Below are positions 49,701-57,015 of a stretch of DNA of 61,788 nt, piece after piece. The position numbers and the translations under genes are program-made. The stretch comes from a virus: IMG/VR virus record IMGVR_UViG_3300021062_000016, positions 1 through 61,788 of that record; one strand, given 5' to 3'. The notes below the pieces were generated by a model. The model was not told where the DNA came from. It did no database searches and saw only the letters and a program-made list of their open reading frames with translations. Position 1 is the first letter of the stretch. Each line of letters opens with the position of its first letter.

Positions 49701-51495
49701 CATGGAGCACACCCAGGCTCTGGTTCCCCGTGCCGTCATGGCAAAAGCCCTGGGCCTGGATCCGAAGCAGGAAGACGGGATTGAGGCAGTAGCTGCGATC
49801 AAGAGCCCCGTCCGCCCGGACAACGACGTCATCTCTATTCGTCGTGACGGGAAGGTGGAGTTCTACCGGATCAAGGACAAGCTTCTGTACCGCGGCGTTG
49901 CCGGACTCCATCGCGCTGCGATGTCTTGGTGGACCAAGCCCCTTGTGAAGCTGAAGAACATCTTCACCCGGAGCATCACGGCCACCCCCGCCTTCATGGC
50001 GCGCAACTTCTTCCGTGACTCCCAGTCTGCCTGGTTGCAGACGCCCGAACGTGGCTACAACGTGCTGAGCGAGATGGCCAAGAGCGTCAAAGCCCTCGGC
50101 ACGCGCCTGGACGACCCCCGCGTGAAAGCCATCATGGCTGCGGGTGGAGACACGGGTTGGTACCAGAACGCCCCCGAAGACGTGGTGAAGCAGCTGCGTC
50201 AAATGGAAGCGGACGGCAAAGCAACCCTCATCGGCCTGGCAGACGTCCGCAAATGGTGGCGCACCTGGGAGCGAATTGGCCGGGCGTCGGAAATCGCCAA
50301 CCGCGTTGTGACCTATGATGCCACCCTGAAAGCCTCTGGCTCCAAACGCAAAGCCGCCTTTGCCGCCGCGGACCTGCTCGACTTCCAACGTCGTGGGGGA
50401 GCCGAGTGGATGCAGTTCCTGACGGCTGTTACCCCGTTCCTGAACGCCAGAATCCAGGGCCTCTATAAACTTGGCAGATTGGCGACCGCCGGCGACAAAC
50501 AAGCCCGCAAGGCTCTGCTCACCAAGGCCGGTATGATGATTGCGTTCTCCACCACCCTTGCGATCCTCAATGCTGGAGACGACGAAGACGACGGCTACAA
50601 CGACCTTCCAGAGTACGTGAAGGACGGAAGCTGGGTCATCAACCTGAAGCGCATGGGAATTGAAGGCGAGGGGGTTCCCCGCTTCATCCTGATCCCCAAA
50701 CCCTTCGAGCTCGGCGTCCTGCTTGGAACCGTGCCCGAGCGCGCCGTTCAACTGATTGCAGGAAACGACCGCGCCAAAGACACGTGGGATGCCCTGGAGA
50801 GAACGGTTGTCGATACCTTCTCCATCAACCCGCTTGGGAATCCCTTGGTGAAGGAAACCGTGGAGCAGTGGGCCAACCGGGACTTCTTCACCGGCAGACC
50901 CATTGTGAACCAGACCCTGCAATTCCTTCCCCCGGAACAGCAGTACGACAGCGGCACGAGCGAAACCGCGAAAGGGCTGGGCAAGATGTTTGATGCTTCC
51001 CCCGCCAGAATCGAACACGCCATCCGTGGATTCACCGGTGACATGGGCATGTTTGCCGTTGCCGTGGCCGACGCCATCATGCGCGGCACGGGTATGAGCC
51101 CTCAGTTGCCGAGCGAGCGCATAGACGAGATGCCCGTGGTCAAATCCTTCATCCGCCAAGATCCAGCCCGTAACTCCAAGTGGGTGGAGCGCTTCTACGA
51201 CATCCGCAACGAAGCGGAGGAAGTCGTCAGGGGCATGAATGCAAGCAGGAAGGCCGGTGACCTGGAAGGAGCCCGTGAACTCCGCGACGAGAACCGCGGC
51301 CTTCTCCGTGTCCGCAAGGAACTGGATGACCGTGCAGACACCATGGCTGCCCTCAACAAGCAGTCCCGCGAGATCAAGGTCAGGGATGATTTGACCCCCG
51401 ACGAGAAGCGCCGCCGCCTTGATGCAATCACCCGGCGCCGAAACGAAATCGCCAAAGCCGGCGCCCAGAGAGCCGAGACCGCTTCCGAGCGGTAA
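43792..51495 (+). CDS. Giant polyvalent virion protein (2567 aa)
   Basis: Starts one base after the previous stop. Residues 1-45 carry three copies of LRPL[SD]FDPF, perhaps a packaging or docking tag. A Gly/Ala hydrophobic region and long proline-rich linkers follow to about 600. Near 948 is NHEVIHALRDLGLF, an HExxH zinc-peptidase-like site. Residues about 1200-1600 hold the polyvalent-protein module with VLFIEEIQSDWHQKGR and AWTTGTQQAERYDL (W1435). The C-terminal 500 residues (FMARNFFRDSQSAWLQT ... FLILIPKPFELG-like IPKPFELGVLLGT) match the LPD38-type domain found at the end of such proteins. They are thought to be injected with DNA and to act on host defences or transcription. Confidence 0.8.
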   Translation: MPLRPLSFDPFESSEQGTAMLRPLDFDPFEAKAAPTLRPLDFDPFARKGLDQMPGAGMVGGGGKRLTPEEGLDLARSIPAGAVKGVGMAARGLGTAYESVGRSLARPVEAGLRAAGMGDVVDALNSNTPWWLQPSEILKRPGEQTVKAGEAIGVPEERRTIGTDIGEGVGQLGGQITAALLSGGASATSSLAMLYGQGVDQMEQLRKEHAPDRQDAVTDTAVLGGGAITALTERYGLDKILNRIPPKIKNAVLRQLADVSIAGGIEAAQEVAENVLQRLTAIATFAPDASVLEGAGREAIAAGGAGAIARGLLNTALPGRQPAPTENAPLPVSPEIRAQTTADDINSPIPTELIEGGRQVVADAMGSRRSPVPSTDRPQESAPNVGGPTAPPPALEALPRAGGLPSAPVGAPPAEVTAPAAQPGVSVQPTEASNVEPRVDGQPPPVRSGTPPPPQPIVGAPVPQGPQPIPAPGPTVALPESVGGDQLVTRQDGTPWASETDARTARTSRPDLRGKAFEPVQVEGGWALRPLPAPPIEIPAAPIGTLNPPIETVKQPVAEPQKAPPLRRHEGSWVVVKKGTLEPVLETFEQKTADAINREKYDVLTAGDYLGRKNQEIRQQDAARPSAEPAFSRTNAPPPPDTRLANISRGKDAIERALKNEDEPYAVHRKDTGWIGVYANNIAHAIRERMSAVKQRMTREQAVAMIRELPVVLANGRLGTPYTQDGKTVSRNINYNGKTAVLRFERFGERETWVVTAYPGMQQMPMTGKKLSEAEAEKMIADAVTPGFKLRDDATQPDHQAVLRAPVSEETSAPKGSPSISTEAGPANRPPVREPSGRLGAATADNVVTKTPENKAAEKDEPQQRLAEPRESAPVLTDEQITQAKEELLADLKRMDPSGRLAMRLVKQINNAVTGQQEPNADGQYFRRLIEIAHQAIKDNRGKHVLNHEVIHALRDLGLFTDFEWRALVRAARSDKALMDRINRTYKDLPLGKRMEEAVAELFAQWSNGNLEAKGFLRTAMEKIKLVWEALSNLALGNRLTTARGVMRKVESGEVGARESRETRDAEPSFSRSEKPFYSALTRAAEKAKDSKATPGQWMGILKNSPGVKQDELDWSGIQEWLNTHAKPVTKEDLLAFLRANEVQVQEVVKGNTAKDRNEIKKQMREIIKRNDNLGFDTVGEAIQALIAEPSRTADAWEFGGDDGQKMNALLADYHTELNSTTKFQSYTLPGGENYRELLLTLPTKGEGGKRVRVYTSDGLSAVQTMTDAQIEGMRERGRRRFEVLDTVHPQGTFQQGHYDEANVVAHIRFNERTDTDGKRVLFIEEIQSDWHQKGRKQGYASKRTIEQIDADIDAVYAEAERREPGMDRESAGGWQAVWDTHPDLKVRHDALFLERGRTQAGGIPDAPFKTTWPELAFKRALRWAAENGFDSVAWTTGTQQAERYDLSKQIGRIEWQREDDGTYEVRAYQAEDVRRGEGSLIDKRGMSPEAVADTIGKELADRIVNSADTHGTIKGEGLRVGGEGMKGFYDQILPAFANKYGKKWGARVGTTNLDVSGLYQTAPDLAELEAEDAEQQAIIDSGKKHKTATATVHSLPITPHMRASVMEGQPMFSRRVPEVKERDTPPRRSDGTYASPTDPNYKAPKGTPTQQRAVNKAISADKPGGLWARTRETYDTIRNTIKDEIIWATADEFYGQRKLGKHIMPKSADTDLAAWMAAGMARHSAGQIEAFLRHGAPKWNGDDAVLEQDKETSPGFYEIVAPLYEKGLDRLFEGYAYARRVKTQNLIEDGREHNITAEERDSLVALENEFPEFKRIFNQIQTFKKAVLDAAQDMGLIDKEQRKVWEQADHVPFYRVAEEEDSSAGPFRKKGLAGQSPQIGRLTGGEERFVVFNPEGEVVSRHETKSAANLEAKKLGKGHTVESAGQPIVGIIENLVKNFSHLIDASMKNYAAVLAVDDALQVGIAEKVGMEHTQALVPRAVMAKALGLDPKQEDGIEAVAAIKSPVRPDNDVISIRRDGKVEFYRIKDKLLYRGVAGLHRAAMSWWTKPLVKLKNIFTRSITATPAFMARNFFRDSQSAWLQTPERGYNVLSEMAKSVKALGTRLDDPRVKAIMAAGGDTGWYQNAPEDVVKQLRQMEADGKATLIGLADVRKWWRTWERIGRASEIANRVVTYDATLKASGSKRKAAFAAADLLDFQRRGGAEWMQFLTAVTPFLNARIQGLYKLGRLATAGDKQARKALLTKAGMMIAFSTTLAILNAGDDEDDGYNDLPEYVKDGSWVINLKRMGIEGEGVPRFILIPKPFELGVLLGTVPERAVQLIAGNDRAKDTWDALERTVVDTFSINPLGNPLVKETVEQWANRDFFTGRPIVNQTLQFLPPEQQYDSGTSETAKGLGKMFDASPARIEHAIRGFTGDMGMFAVAVADAIMRGTGMSPQLPSERIDEMPVVKSFIRQDPARNSKWVERFYDIRNEAEEVVRGMNASRKAGDLEGARELRDENRGLLRVRKELDDRADTMAALNKQSREIKVRDDLTPDEKRRRLDAITRRRNEIAKAGAQRAETASER

Positions 51496-51553
51496 GTCCT
51501 CCGAAACAGAAACAGGAGTCCCCTATGCGCAACCGCACGACGGCGGGTGGTTG

Positions 51554-51841
51554 ATGCCGTTCAAATCGAAAAGCAAGCGAGCCGCGTATCACCGGGTCTA
51601 TCGGGCCAAGAACGCAGAAAAGATTCACGCCAAGGACCGCGCCTATCGGTCAATATGCGCAGACGCCGAGCGGGCGCGATTCCGGCAAAACTACTTGGCC
51701 CACGGCGACGAACTCCTGGCCCGACGCCGGCAGAAATACGCCACCGACCCTGAGCACCGAACTCGCATCCTCGCCTCCAACCGCGCCTCGTGGAAGCGCC
51801 TCTCTCACACATGGAAGAGGGCCCGTCATGGCACCGCCTAA
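51554..51841 (+). CDS. Small basic protein (95 aa)
   Basis: Start taken at MPFKSKSKRAAYHRV; the frame is open further upstream. The repeats of AYR..N.EK and RRR.KY..DPE.R are typical of small basic phage proteins linked to HNH-like or nucleic-acid-binding families. No zinc ligands are seen, so nuclease activity is not claimed. Confidence 0.5.
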   Translation: MPFKSKSKRAAYHRVYRAKNAEKIHAKDRAYRSICADAERARFRQNYLAHGDELLARRRQKYATDPEHRTRILASNRASWKRLSHTWKRARHGTA

Positions 51842-52949
51842 ACGCACGGAAGCGGAGCGGATCGGTCTGCTCGATGACGAAATCCGCCGTCTTCGCGCCC
51901 AACTTGCCCAAGCCAATCGCGATCGGTTGCAGCGTCAGCGGGCCGACGACAGCGCCGAAGCCATCCGCAAGGAAATCTTCAACCTCGCCGCCCGCAGTCC
52001 GGAGGCGCCCACCTGGGTCACATCGATCAAGGGCGGGGCTGACGGACGGCGCGGAACCCCCTGCACCATCTGGTCCGACTGGCATTTCGGCGAAGTCGTC
52101 AACCCTGCGGAAGTAGGGGGTGTCAACGAGTTCAACACCGACATCGCCAACAAGCGCGTCAAGCGATTGGTGGATACGACCATCGACCTGTCCTTCAACC
52201 ACATGGGGCGCGCGAAGGCGGATTACCCTGGGGTAGTGATCTGCCTCGGCGGTGACATGATGACGGGGGACATCCATGAAGAAATCGTCATCACCAACGA
52301 TCGGACACCGCAGCAACAGATCAACGATCTTACGGACACTTTGGCGGGTGCTATTGACCGCATGGCTACGGCGTTCGGGAAAGCGTTCGTGCCGTGCGTC
52401 GTCGGCAACCATGGCCGTGACAGCAAAAAGCCGAGGCTCAAGGGTCGCGTCTTCACGTCCCACGAATGGGTGATCTACACCAACCTTGAGCGTCACTTCC
52501 GCAAGTCAAAGAACATCATCATCCACGTCCCGTCGGAGAGCGACGCCTACTTCAAGGTTTACGGTCACCGGTACCTTTTGACTCACGGAGACAGCCTCGG
52601 AGTGAAGGGTGGTGACGGAATCATTGGCGCCATCGGGCCGATCATGCGCGGGACGATCAAGACTGGACGGTCCGAAGCCCAGATTGGACGCGACTTCGAC
52701 ACCCTGATCCTTGGGCACTGGCATCAGCTCCTCTGGCTGCCCGGCTGCATCGTCAACAATTCGCTCAAGGGCTACGACGAGTTCGCCCGCCTGATCCTTC
52801 GGGCGCCGTACAGCCGGCCATCCCAGGCCCTGTGGTTCACCCATCCCGACCACGGCATCACGGCACGGTGGGAGATTTACCTGGAAGGCCAGCGCCAAGC
52901 CAAACAGCAGAACGAGTGGGTCACGTTTCAGCAGCGGAGCGCCGCATGA
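51828..52949 (+). CDS. Calcineurin-like metallophosphoesterase
   Basis: 373 residues. A coiled-coil start (LLDDEIRRLRAQLAQANRD) precedes a catalytic domain with the full motif series: SDWHFGE (D-x-H), LGGDMMTGD, VGNHGR, THGDS and LGHWHQ. These bind two metals. Phage members can be nucleases or phosphatases. Downstream of the giant virion protein and upstream of DUF5664. GNHG replaces the usual GNHD/E. Confidence 0.85.
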   Translation: MAPPKRTEAERIGLLDDEIRRLRAQLAQANRDRLQRQRADDSAEAIRKEIFNLAARSPEAPTWVTSIKGGADGRRGTPCTIWSDWHFGEVVNPAEVGGVNEFNTDIANKRVKRLVDTTIDLSFNHMGRAKADYPGVVICLGGDMMTGDIHEEIVITNDRTPQQQINDLTDTLAGAIDRMATAFGKAFVPCVVGNHGRDSKKPRLKGRVFTSHEWVIYTNLERHFRKSKNIIIHVPSESDAYFKVYGHRYLLTHGDSLGVKGGDGIIGAIGPIMRGTIKTGRSEAQIGRDFDTLILGHWHQLLWLPGCIVNNSLKGYDEFARLILRAPYSRPSQALWFTHPDHGITARWEIYLEGQRQAKQQNEWVTFQQRSAA

Positions 52950-53380
52950 CCGTGAACCCGAAGGAGTCTATCGGCAGCAAGAAAGCGCCGATGTCCGCGC
53001 TATCTGGCCCGGTTCTCCTTGAGATCGGACTAGGGATGCTGGAAGGCGCATGCAAGTACGGCCGACACAACTACCGCATCACTGGCGTGAGAGCCTCGGT
53101 CTATTACGACGCCGCGATGCGCCATCTCATGGCCTGGTGGGAAGGTGAGGACATCGACCCACAAAGCGGCCTTCCGCATATCAGCAAAGCCATGTCCTGC
53201 CTCGCCGTGGTCCGCGATGCACAGATGCTCGGCAAGTTCCGCGATGACCGGCCGCCGCCTCACCCCACCGGGTGGGTGGAGCGCGCGAGTGAGACCGCAG
53301 CGCAAATTATCGCGCGCTTCCCTGACCCCGTCGCGCCCTACACCCGCGAGTCCACGGAACTGAACAAGCCCGATGTGTAA
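52946..53380 (+). CDS. DUF5664 family (dATP/dGTP diphosphohydrolase-like)
   Basis: 144 residues, ATGA overlap. LEGACKYGRHNYRITGVRAS then YYDAAMRHLMAWWEGEDIDP and GLPHISKAMSCLAVV is the DUF5664 pattern, an all-alpha NTP pyrophosphohydrolase-like fold labelled dATP/dGTP diphosphohydrolase in some databases. It may adjust nucleotide pools. No PurZ homologue is seen, so a 2-aminoadenine genome is not indicated. Confidence 0.8.
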   Translation: MTVNPKESIGSKKAPMSALSGPVLLEIGLGMLEGACKYGRHNYRITGVRASVYYDAAMRHLMAWWEGEDIDPQSGLPHISKAMSCLAVVRDAQMLGKFRDDRPPPHPTGWVERASETAAQIIARFPDPVAPYTRESTELNKPDV

Positions 53381-53401
53381 ACCCATCGACATGGAGTGGC
53401 C

Positions 53402-53530
53402 ATGCGCAAACACCGAAAGCGTAAGCAGCCCATGAAACCTCGAACCCGCACCTTCGACCCCGACGACGAACAGGACAAATCCATGGACGAAGAAAAGACC
53501 CCGATCTACCTGGGCCCGGTGAACAAATGA
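53402..53530 (+). CDS. Small protein (42 aa)
   Basis: GGAG five bases before ATG 53402; stop overlaps the next ATG as ATGA. Basic start MRKHRKRKQPMKPRTRTFDP turning acidic. Start signal and overlap support a real gene; function unknown. Confidence 0.6.
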   Translation: MRKHRKRKQPMKPRTRTFDPDDEQDKSMDEEKTPIYLGPVNK

Positions 53531-54861
53531 GCGAAGTGAGTCCCCCCATGGACCCAGGCGTAGAGGTTCTGGCCACCGATATTGCCCATCCCGAATCCTT
53601 CGCTAGAGCCATCTACCACCAATGCAGGGCAGGGGATTCACCCGGAGCCATCGACCTGGGAGCGACAGCCCTTCAGCTATATCCGAACCACGCCCCCATC
53701 TGGGACGCCGTTGCTCTGGCTCTTCGCTACCCCGACAGGCTCGAAGACGCCGAAGCGTTCCACCGCAGAGCCGTAGCGCTTGAACCCAACAACCCGGGCT
53801 TCAAGACCAACCTCGCCATGACTCTGATTGACCTGGGCCGGACACAAGAAGCTAGCCAGCTTCTGCGCGAAGTCCTCAATGCCAATCCGTTTTTCCAATA
53901 CGCCGGCATCCAACTGATGCTGGCTGAGCTGATGAGCGGGAATCTGGAAGAGGGATGGAAGGTCCACAGCCAAAGACTCGGCTGGCACGCCTACGCCAGC
54001 CAGATTCGGGACAGCAAACTCCCCACATGGGACGGCAAGTCCAAGGGCAAGATTCTCCTCCTCGGTGAAGAAGGCGCCGGCGAACGCATGATGTACGCCT
54101 CCATGTTCCAGGAGGTTATGGATTCTGGAAACGAGATCGTCATCGAATGCTGTGGTGTGAACGGAGGCTTCAAGCGCTTCGCCCGTTTGATGGAACGAAG
54201 CTTCCCCCAGGCTGAGATTTCCCTGACCCCCGGCAGCGCCAAAGCAGATTACCAACTCGCGATGGGATCCCTGGCCCCCATCTTCCGCCCCACCTGGGAT
54301 CACTTCCCCAAGCACCGTGGCTACCTGAAAGCCAACCCCGCCCGGACGGAACAGCTCCGCCGCAAGATCAACGCCAAGGGCCTCACCGTCGGTCTCTCAT
54401 GGAAGTCCGGCAGCACCAACCTGATGCCGCGCAAGAGCCTGCCCATCCATGCGTTCAAACAGATTCTCGGCATCGACAACATCACCTTCGTGAACCTTCA
54501 GTTCGGCGAAACCGTAGACGACCGCAATTCATCCCACGAAGCCATGAGCATCGTTGATACCGGAGTGGACCTCTACAACGACATGGAGGGAGTTGCTTCC
54601 CTGATGAAAGCCTGCGACCTGGTCATCACGGTGAGCAACACCAATGCTCATCTTGCTGGTGCACTGGGAATCCCCACCTGGATTCTCGTCCCCGCCCGCA
54701 CCGGGCGCATGTGGTTCTGGGGCCTGAACCGCGACGACTGCCCCTGGTACCCCAGCGTCAAACTGTTCCGCCAGGAAGAGACCTGGGGCCCGGCGCTGGC
54801 GAAGCTTCATCGTTCCCTGCTGAACCTGCAGTGGGAACGCCAGTTCCTGAGCGCGGCGTGA
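53527..54861 (+). CDS. TPR protein with a C-terminal glycosyltransferase-like domain
   Basis: 444 residues, ATGA overlap. Residues about 20-150 form three to four tetratricopeptide repeats (AIDLGATALQLYPNHAPIWD; AFHRRAVALEPNNPGFKTNL). From residue 170 a GT-B-like domain follows (KGKILLLGEEGAGERMMYAS ... LTVGLSWKSGSTNL ... DLVITVSNTNAHLAGALGIP ... CPWYPSVKLFRQ), as in bacterial TPR/heptosyltransferase-like proteins. It probably glycosylates a virion protein or a host surface molecule. Unusual in a phage late operon. Confidence 0.8.
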   Translation: MSEVSPPMDPGVEVLATDIAHPESFARAIYHQCRAGDSPGAIDLGATALQLYPNHAPIWDAVALALRYPDRLEDAEAFHRRAVALEPNNPGFKTNLAMTLIDLGRTQEASQLLREVLNANPFFQYAGIQLMLAELMSGNLEEGWKVHSQRLGWHAYASQIRDSKLPTWDGKSKGKILLLGEEGAGERMMYASMFQEVMDSGNEIVIECCGVNGGFKRFARLMERSFPQAEISLTPGSAKADYQLAMGSLAPIFRPTWDHFPKHRGYLKANPARTEQLRRKINAKGLTVGLSWKSGSTNLMPRKSLPIHAFKQILGIDNITFVNLQFGETVDDRNSSHEAMSIVDTGVDLYNDMEGVASLMKACDLVITVSNTNAHLAGALGIPTWILVPARTGRMWFWGLNRDDCPWYPSVKLFRQEETWGPALAKLHRSLLNLQWERQFLSAA

Positions 54862-54864
54862 CAC

Positions 54865-55287
54865 GTGCTCGTCCGCATCGAGCGTTTGGACACAAGCGAC
54901 CAAGGAACTTTTGGAAGACTCACCGCCGGCGGACTGACTCTCTTCACCGGCGAGCTCCCGGATCGAAACAACGCACCGAACGTCTCCTGCATCCCGGCCG
55001 GGAACTACCAGTGCCTATGGACCTTCTCACCGACGTTTAAGCGCTTCATGTACGCCGTGGTCCCTGTAACCGGGAGATCGGGGATCAGGGTCCATCCCGC
55101 GAATTACATGGGCGAAAACCCGCCGTGGAGGAAACAACTCCATGGCTGCATCGCGCTCGGCGAAAAACTCGGGTGGATGGACAAGCAAAAAGCCGTCCTC
55201 CTTTCGGCGCCCGCGGTCACCAAACTCGAAAACACCCTTGAGCGGCAACCCTTCACTTTGGAGATCATCAATGCTTGGGCTTCTTAG
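54865..55287 (+). CDS. DUF5675 protein, lysis-region candidate endolysin
   Basis: 140 residues from GTG 54865. GTFGRLTAGGLTLFTGELPD, SCIPAGNYQC, SGIRVHPANY and LHGCIALGEKLGW follow the DUF5675 family, which has an H...GC pattern like L,D-transpeptidase-related folds. It lies immediately before the holin, so it is the best candidate for the missing endolysin, but enzyme activity is not established for the family. Confidence 0.7.
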   Translation: MLVRIERLDTSDQGTFGRLTAGGLTLFTGELPDRNNAPNVSCIPAGNYQCLWTFSPTFKRFMYAVVPVTGRSGIRVHPANYMGENPPWRKQLHGCIALGEKLGWMDKQKAVLLSAPAVTKLENTLERQPFTLEIINAWAS

Positions 55288-55828
55288 CTCCGTCCTCTCC
55301 GGCGGCCTCACCGGAATCCTGGGAGCCGGCATCCAGCGCTTCGCCGACTTCATGAACAAGAAGCAGGATATCAAGATCATGGAGTTGAAGTTCGCCCAGG
55401 AGGTGAAGCTGAAGGAGGTAGACGCCTCGATCATGCGGGAGGAATGGGCCCAGCGCACCAAAGTGGCCGAAGTGGAGGGGGCCGCGAAAGTCTCCGTTGC
55501 AGAGCAGGAAGCCTTCGCCAAGTCCTTCGAGATGGAGCCACAGCGTTACAGCGAGAAGGTGAAACCCGGAGCTGTTGCAGGGTTCATGCTCGTCCTGATC
55601 GACTTCATCCGCGGCCTCGTCCGCCCTGGATTGACGATTTACCTCTGCGTGCTCACCACGCTGATCTACTTCCAGGCCCGCGCGCTGTTGAATGATCAGG
55701 CCTTGTCGCCTGCAGAAGCAATGGCCCTCACCACCACCATCACCGAAACGGTGCTGTACCTCTTCACGACGGTAACGCTTTGGTACTTCGGCACGCGCAA
55801 TTCAGCAAAAGGACCCATGGCAAAGTGA
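55271..55828 (+). CDS. Holin (three-TM, gene-transfer-agent type)
   Basis: 185 residues. An N-terminal amphipathic/hydrophobic segment (GLLSSVLSGGLTGILGAG), a charged cytoplasmic coiled coil, and two C-terminal transmembrane helices (PGLTIYLCVLTTLIYFQARA; ETVLYLFTTVTLWYFGTR) after RGLVRP. This matches the holin family of alphaproteobacterial gene-transfer agents. Overlaps the DUF5675 gene by 17 bases. Confidence 0.75.
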   Translation: MLGLLSSVLSGGLTGILGAGIQRFADFMNKKQDIKIMELKFAQEVKLKEVDASIMREEWAQRTKVAEVEGAAKVSVAEQEAFAKSFEMEPQRYSEKVKPGAVAGFMLVLIDFIRGLVRPGLTIYLCVLTTLIYFQARALLNDQALSPAEAMALTTTITETVLYLFTTVTLWYFGTRNSAKGPMAK

Positions 55829-56139
55829 GCGGGGAAACTTGGGACAAAGTCTTGGCCGTTGCGTGCGCCGCAGCCGGGCTAGCGTTCCTCGTCAAGTGTG
55901 CGACTGCCGACGCCGCAGAAGAACCCGTGATGCCGCCCTTGTCCGTCGCCTACTCCTGTCCAACCGGCGACGTCCTCCACGTCGCATCGAATCACCCCGA
56001 CGTTCACATTGCGCACCTCATGGTGATGATCGGCCGCATCACCCCTGACCAATACATCGCATTACTCACCAGCATCACGCCCGACTTCGAACCAGCTGCC
56101 CATAAATTCCTCATCGAGTGCTTCGGCCAGGGTGTGTGA
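55825..56139 (+). CDS. Exported small protein of the lysis region
   Basis: 104 residues, GTGA overlap with the holin. A signal-like segment (KVLAVACAAAGLAFLVKCAT then ADA) precedes a soluble part with two cysteines (YSCPTGD, LIECFG). Could be a spanin-like or periplasmic helper; not assigned. Confidence 0.6.
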   Translation: MSGETWDKVLAVACAAAGLAFLVKCATADAAEEPVMPPLSVAYSCPTGDVLHVASNHPDVHIAHLMVMIGRITPDQYIALLTSITPDFEPAAHKFLIECFGQGV

Positions 56140-56996
56140 TGCAAAGCACAGGGACGCTGGGCAGGGTCAGATACCTGCCTGTGTCCCTTTACGCCGCTGG
56201 CTTGGTTCTCCTCGTCATTTCCCTGTTCCGCCCCGAAGCCGTCATCACCTGGCTTGCCCCAAGAGCCACCGTGATTCTCGCGATGGACATCTCCGGCTCC
56301 ATGCTGGCGGAGGATGTAAAGCCCACTCGTATTGACGCTGCAAGAGAAGCCGCCCGGGGATTCATCGCCGAACAGCCCGATGACGTGATGATCGGCTTGG
56401 TCGCGTTTGCCGAGTCCTCCCTCCTCGTCCAACCCCCAACCCACGACAAGGAGGCGTTGAGCCGAGCAATCGGCAGCTTGGAAGCGCAACCCGGAACCGC
56501 TGTTGGGTCCGGGATACTCCAAGCCCTCCAAGCTTTGGAGCCTCTAGCCGTACCGGACGACGACGAGCCGACGGCACCCGATCAACTCCAAGTCCCCGGC
56601 TCCAACCAGTCCTCCATCATCATCCTGATGACGGACGGCCAGACCACAAACGGCCCCGACCCGATCGACAGCGCCAGACTCACGTCCCACTACGGCATCC
56701 GCGTTTACACCGTGGGATTCGGAACCACGGAAGGAACGCTCGTCCCCATGGGCGAACGATTCCTCCACGTGGATATGGATGAAGCGACTCTCCGAACGGT
56801 CGCCGACATCACCCGGGCCAAATACTTCCATGCTTCGGATGGTGAGCAACTGAGACACGTCTACTCCACCCTGACCCGCGAGTTCATCGAGGGCAGGGCC
56901 AGAACGGAACTTACTGCTCTCTTCTGCCTCGCCGCAGCGATCCTCATCACCTTCGCTGTTTTCATCTCCCTCGGCCTCACCGGCCGCCCGCTCTAA
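56139..56996 (+). CDS. Membrane-anchored von Willebrand A domain protein
   Basis: 285 residues. One N-terminal transmembrane helix (YAAGLVLLVISLF), a vWA domain with a complete MIDAS (AMDISGSM, later MTDGQT and the threonine region), and a second helix near the C-terminus (ALFCLAAAILITFAVFISL). It resembles BatA/Aerotolerance-type vWA proteins, shortened. In phages such proteins are rare; position right after the holin suggests envelope or lysis timing. It lacks the TROVE domain of Ro60. Confidence 0.75.
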   Translation: MQSTGTLGRVRYLPVSLYAAGLVLLVISLFRPEAVITWLAPRATVILAMDISGSMLAEDVKPTRIDAAREAARGFIAEQPDDVMIGLVAFAESSLLVQPPTHDKEALSRAIGSLEAQPGTAVGSGILQALQALEPLAVPDDDEPTAPDQLQVPGSNQSSIIILMTDGQTTNGPDPIDSARLTSHYGIRVYTVGFGTTEGTLVPMGERFLHVDMDEATLRTVADITRAKYFHASDGEQLRHVYSTLTREFIEGRARTELTALFCLAAAILITFAVFISLGLTGRPL

Positions 56997-57015
56997 CCCA
57001 CAATCGAGGTCCCCA

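Noticed and set aside
49051-51159. 702-residue minus-strand frame
   Set aside because: It lies inside the giant virion gene, mirrors its codon third positions and has poor protein character.
52946-53380. Evidence of a 2-aminoadenine (Z) genome
   Set aside because: DUF5664 alone is not enough; no PurZ or DatZ-like gene was seen.
56139-56996. Ro60 partner for the Y RNA
   Set aside because: It has a vWA domain but no TROVE HEAT-repeat region and is membrane anchored.
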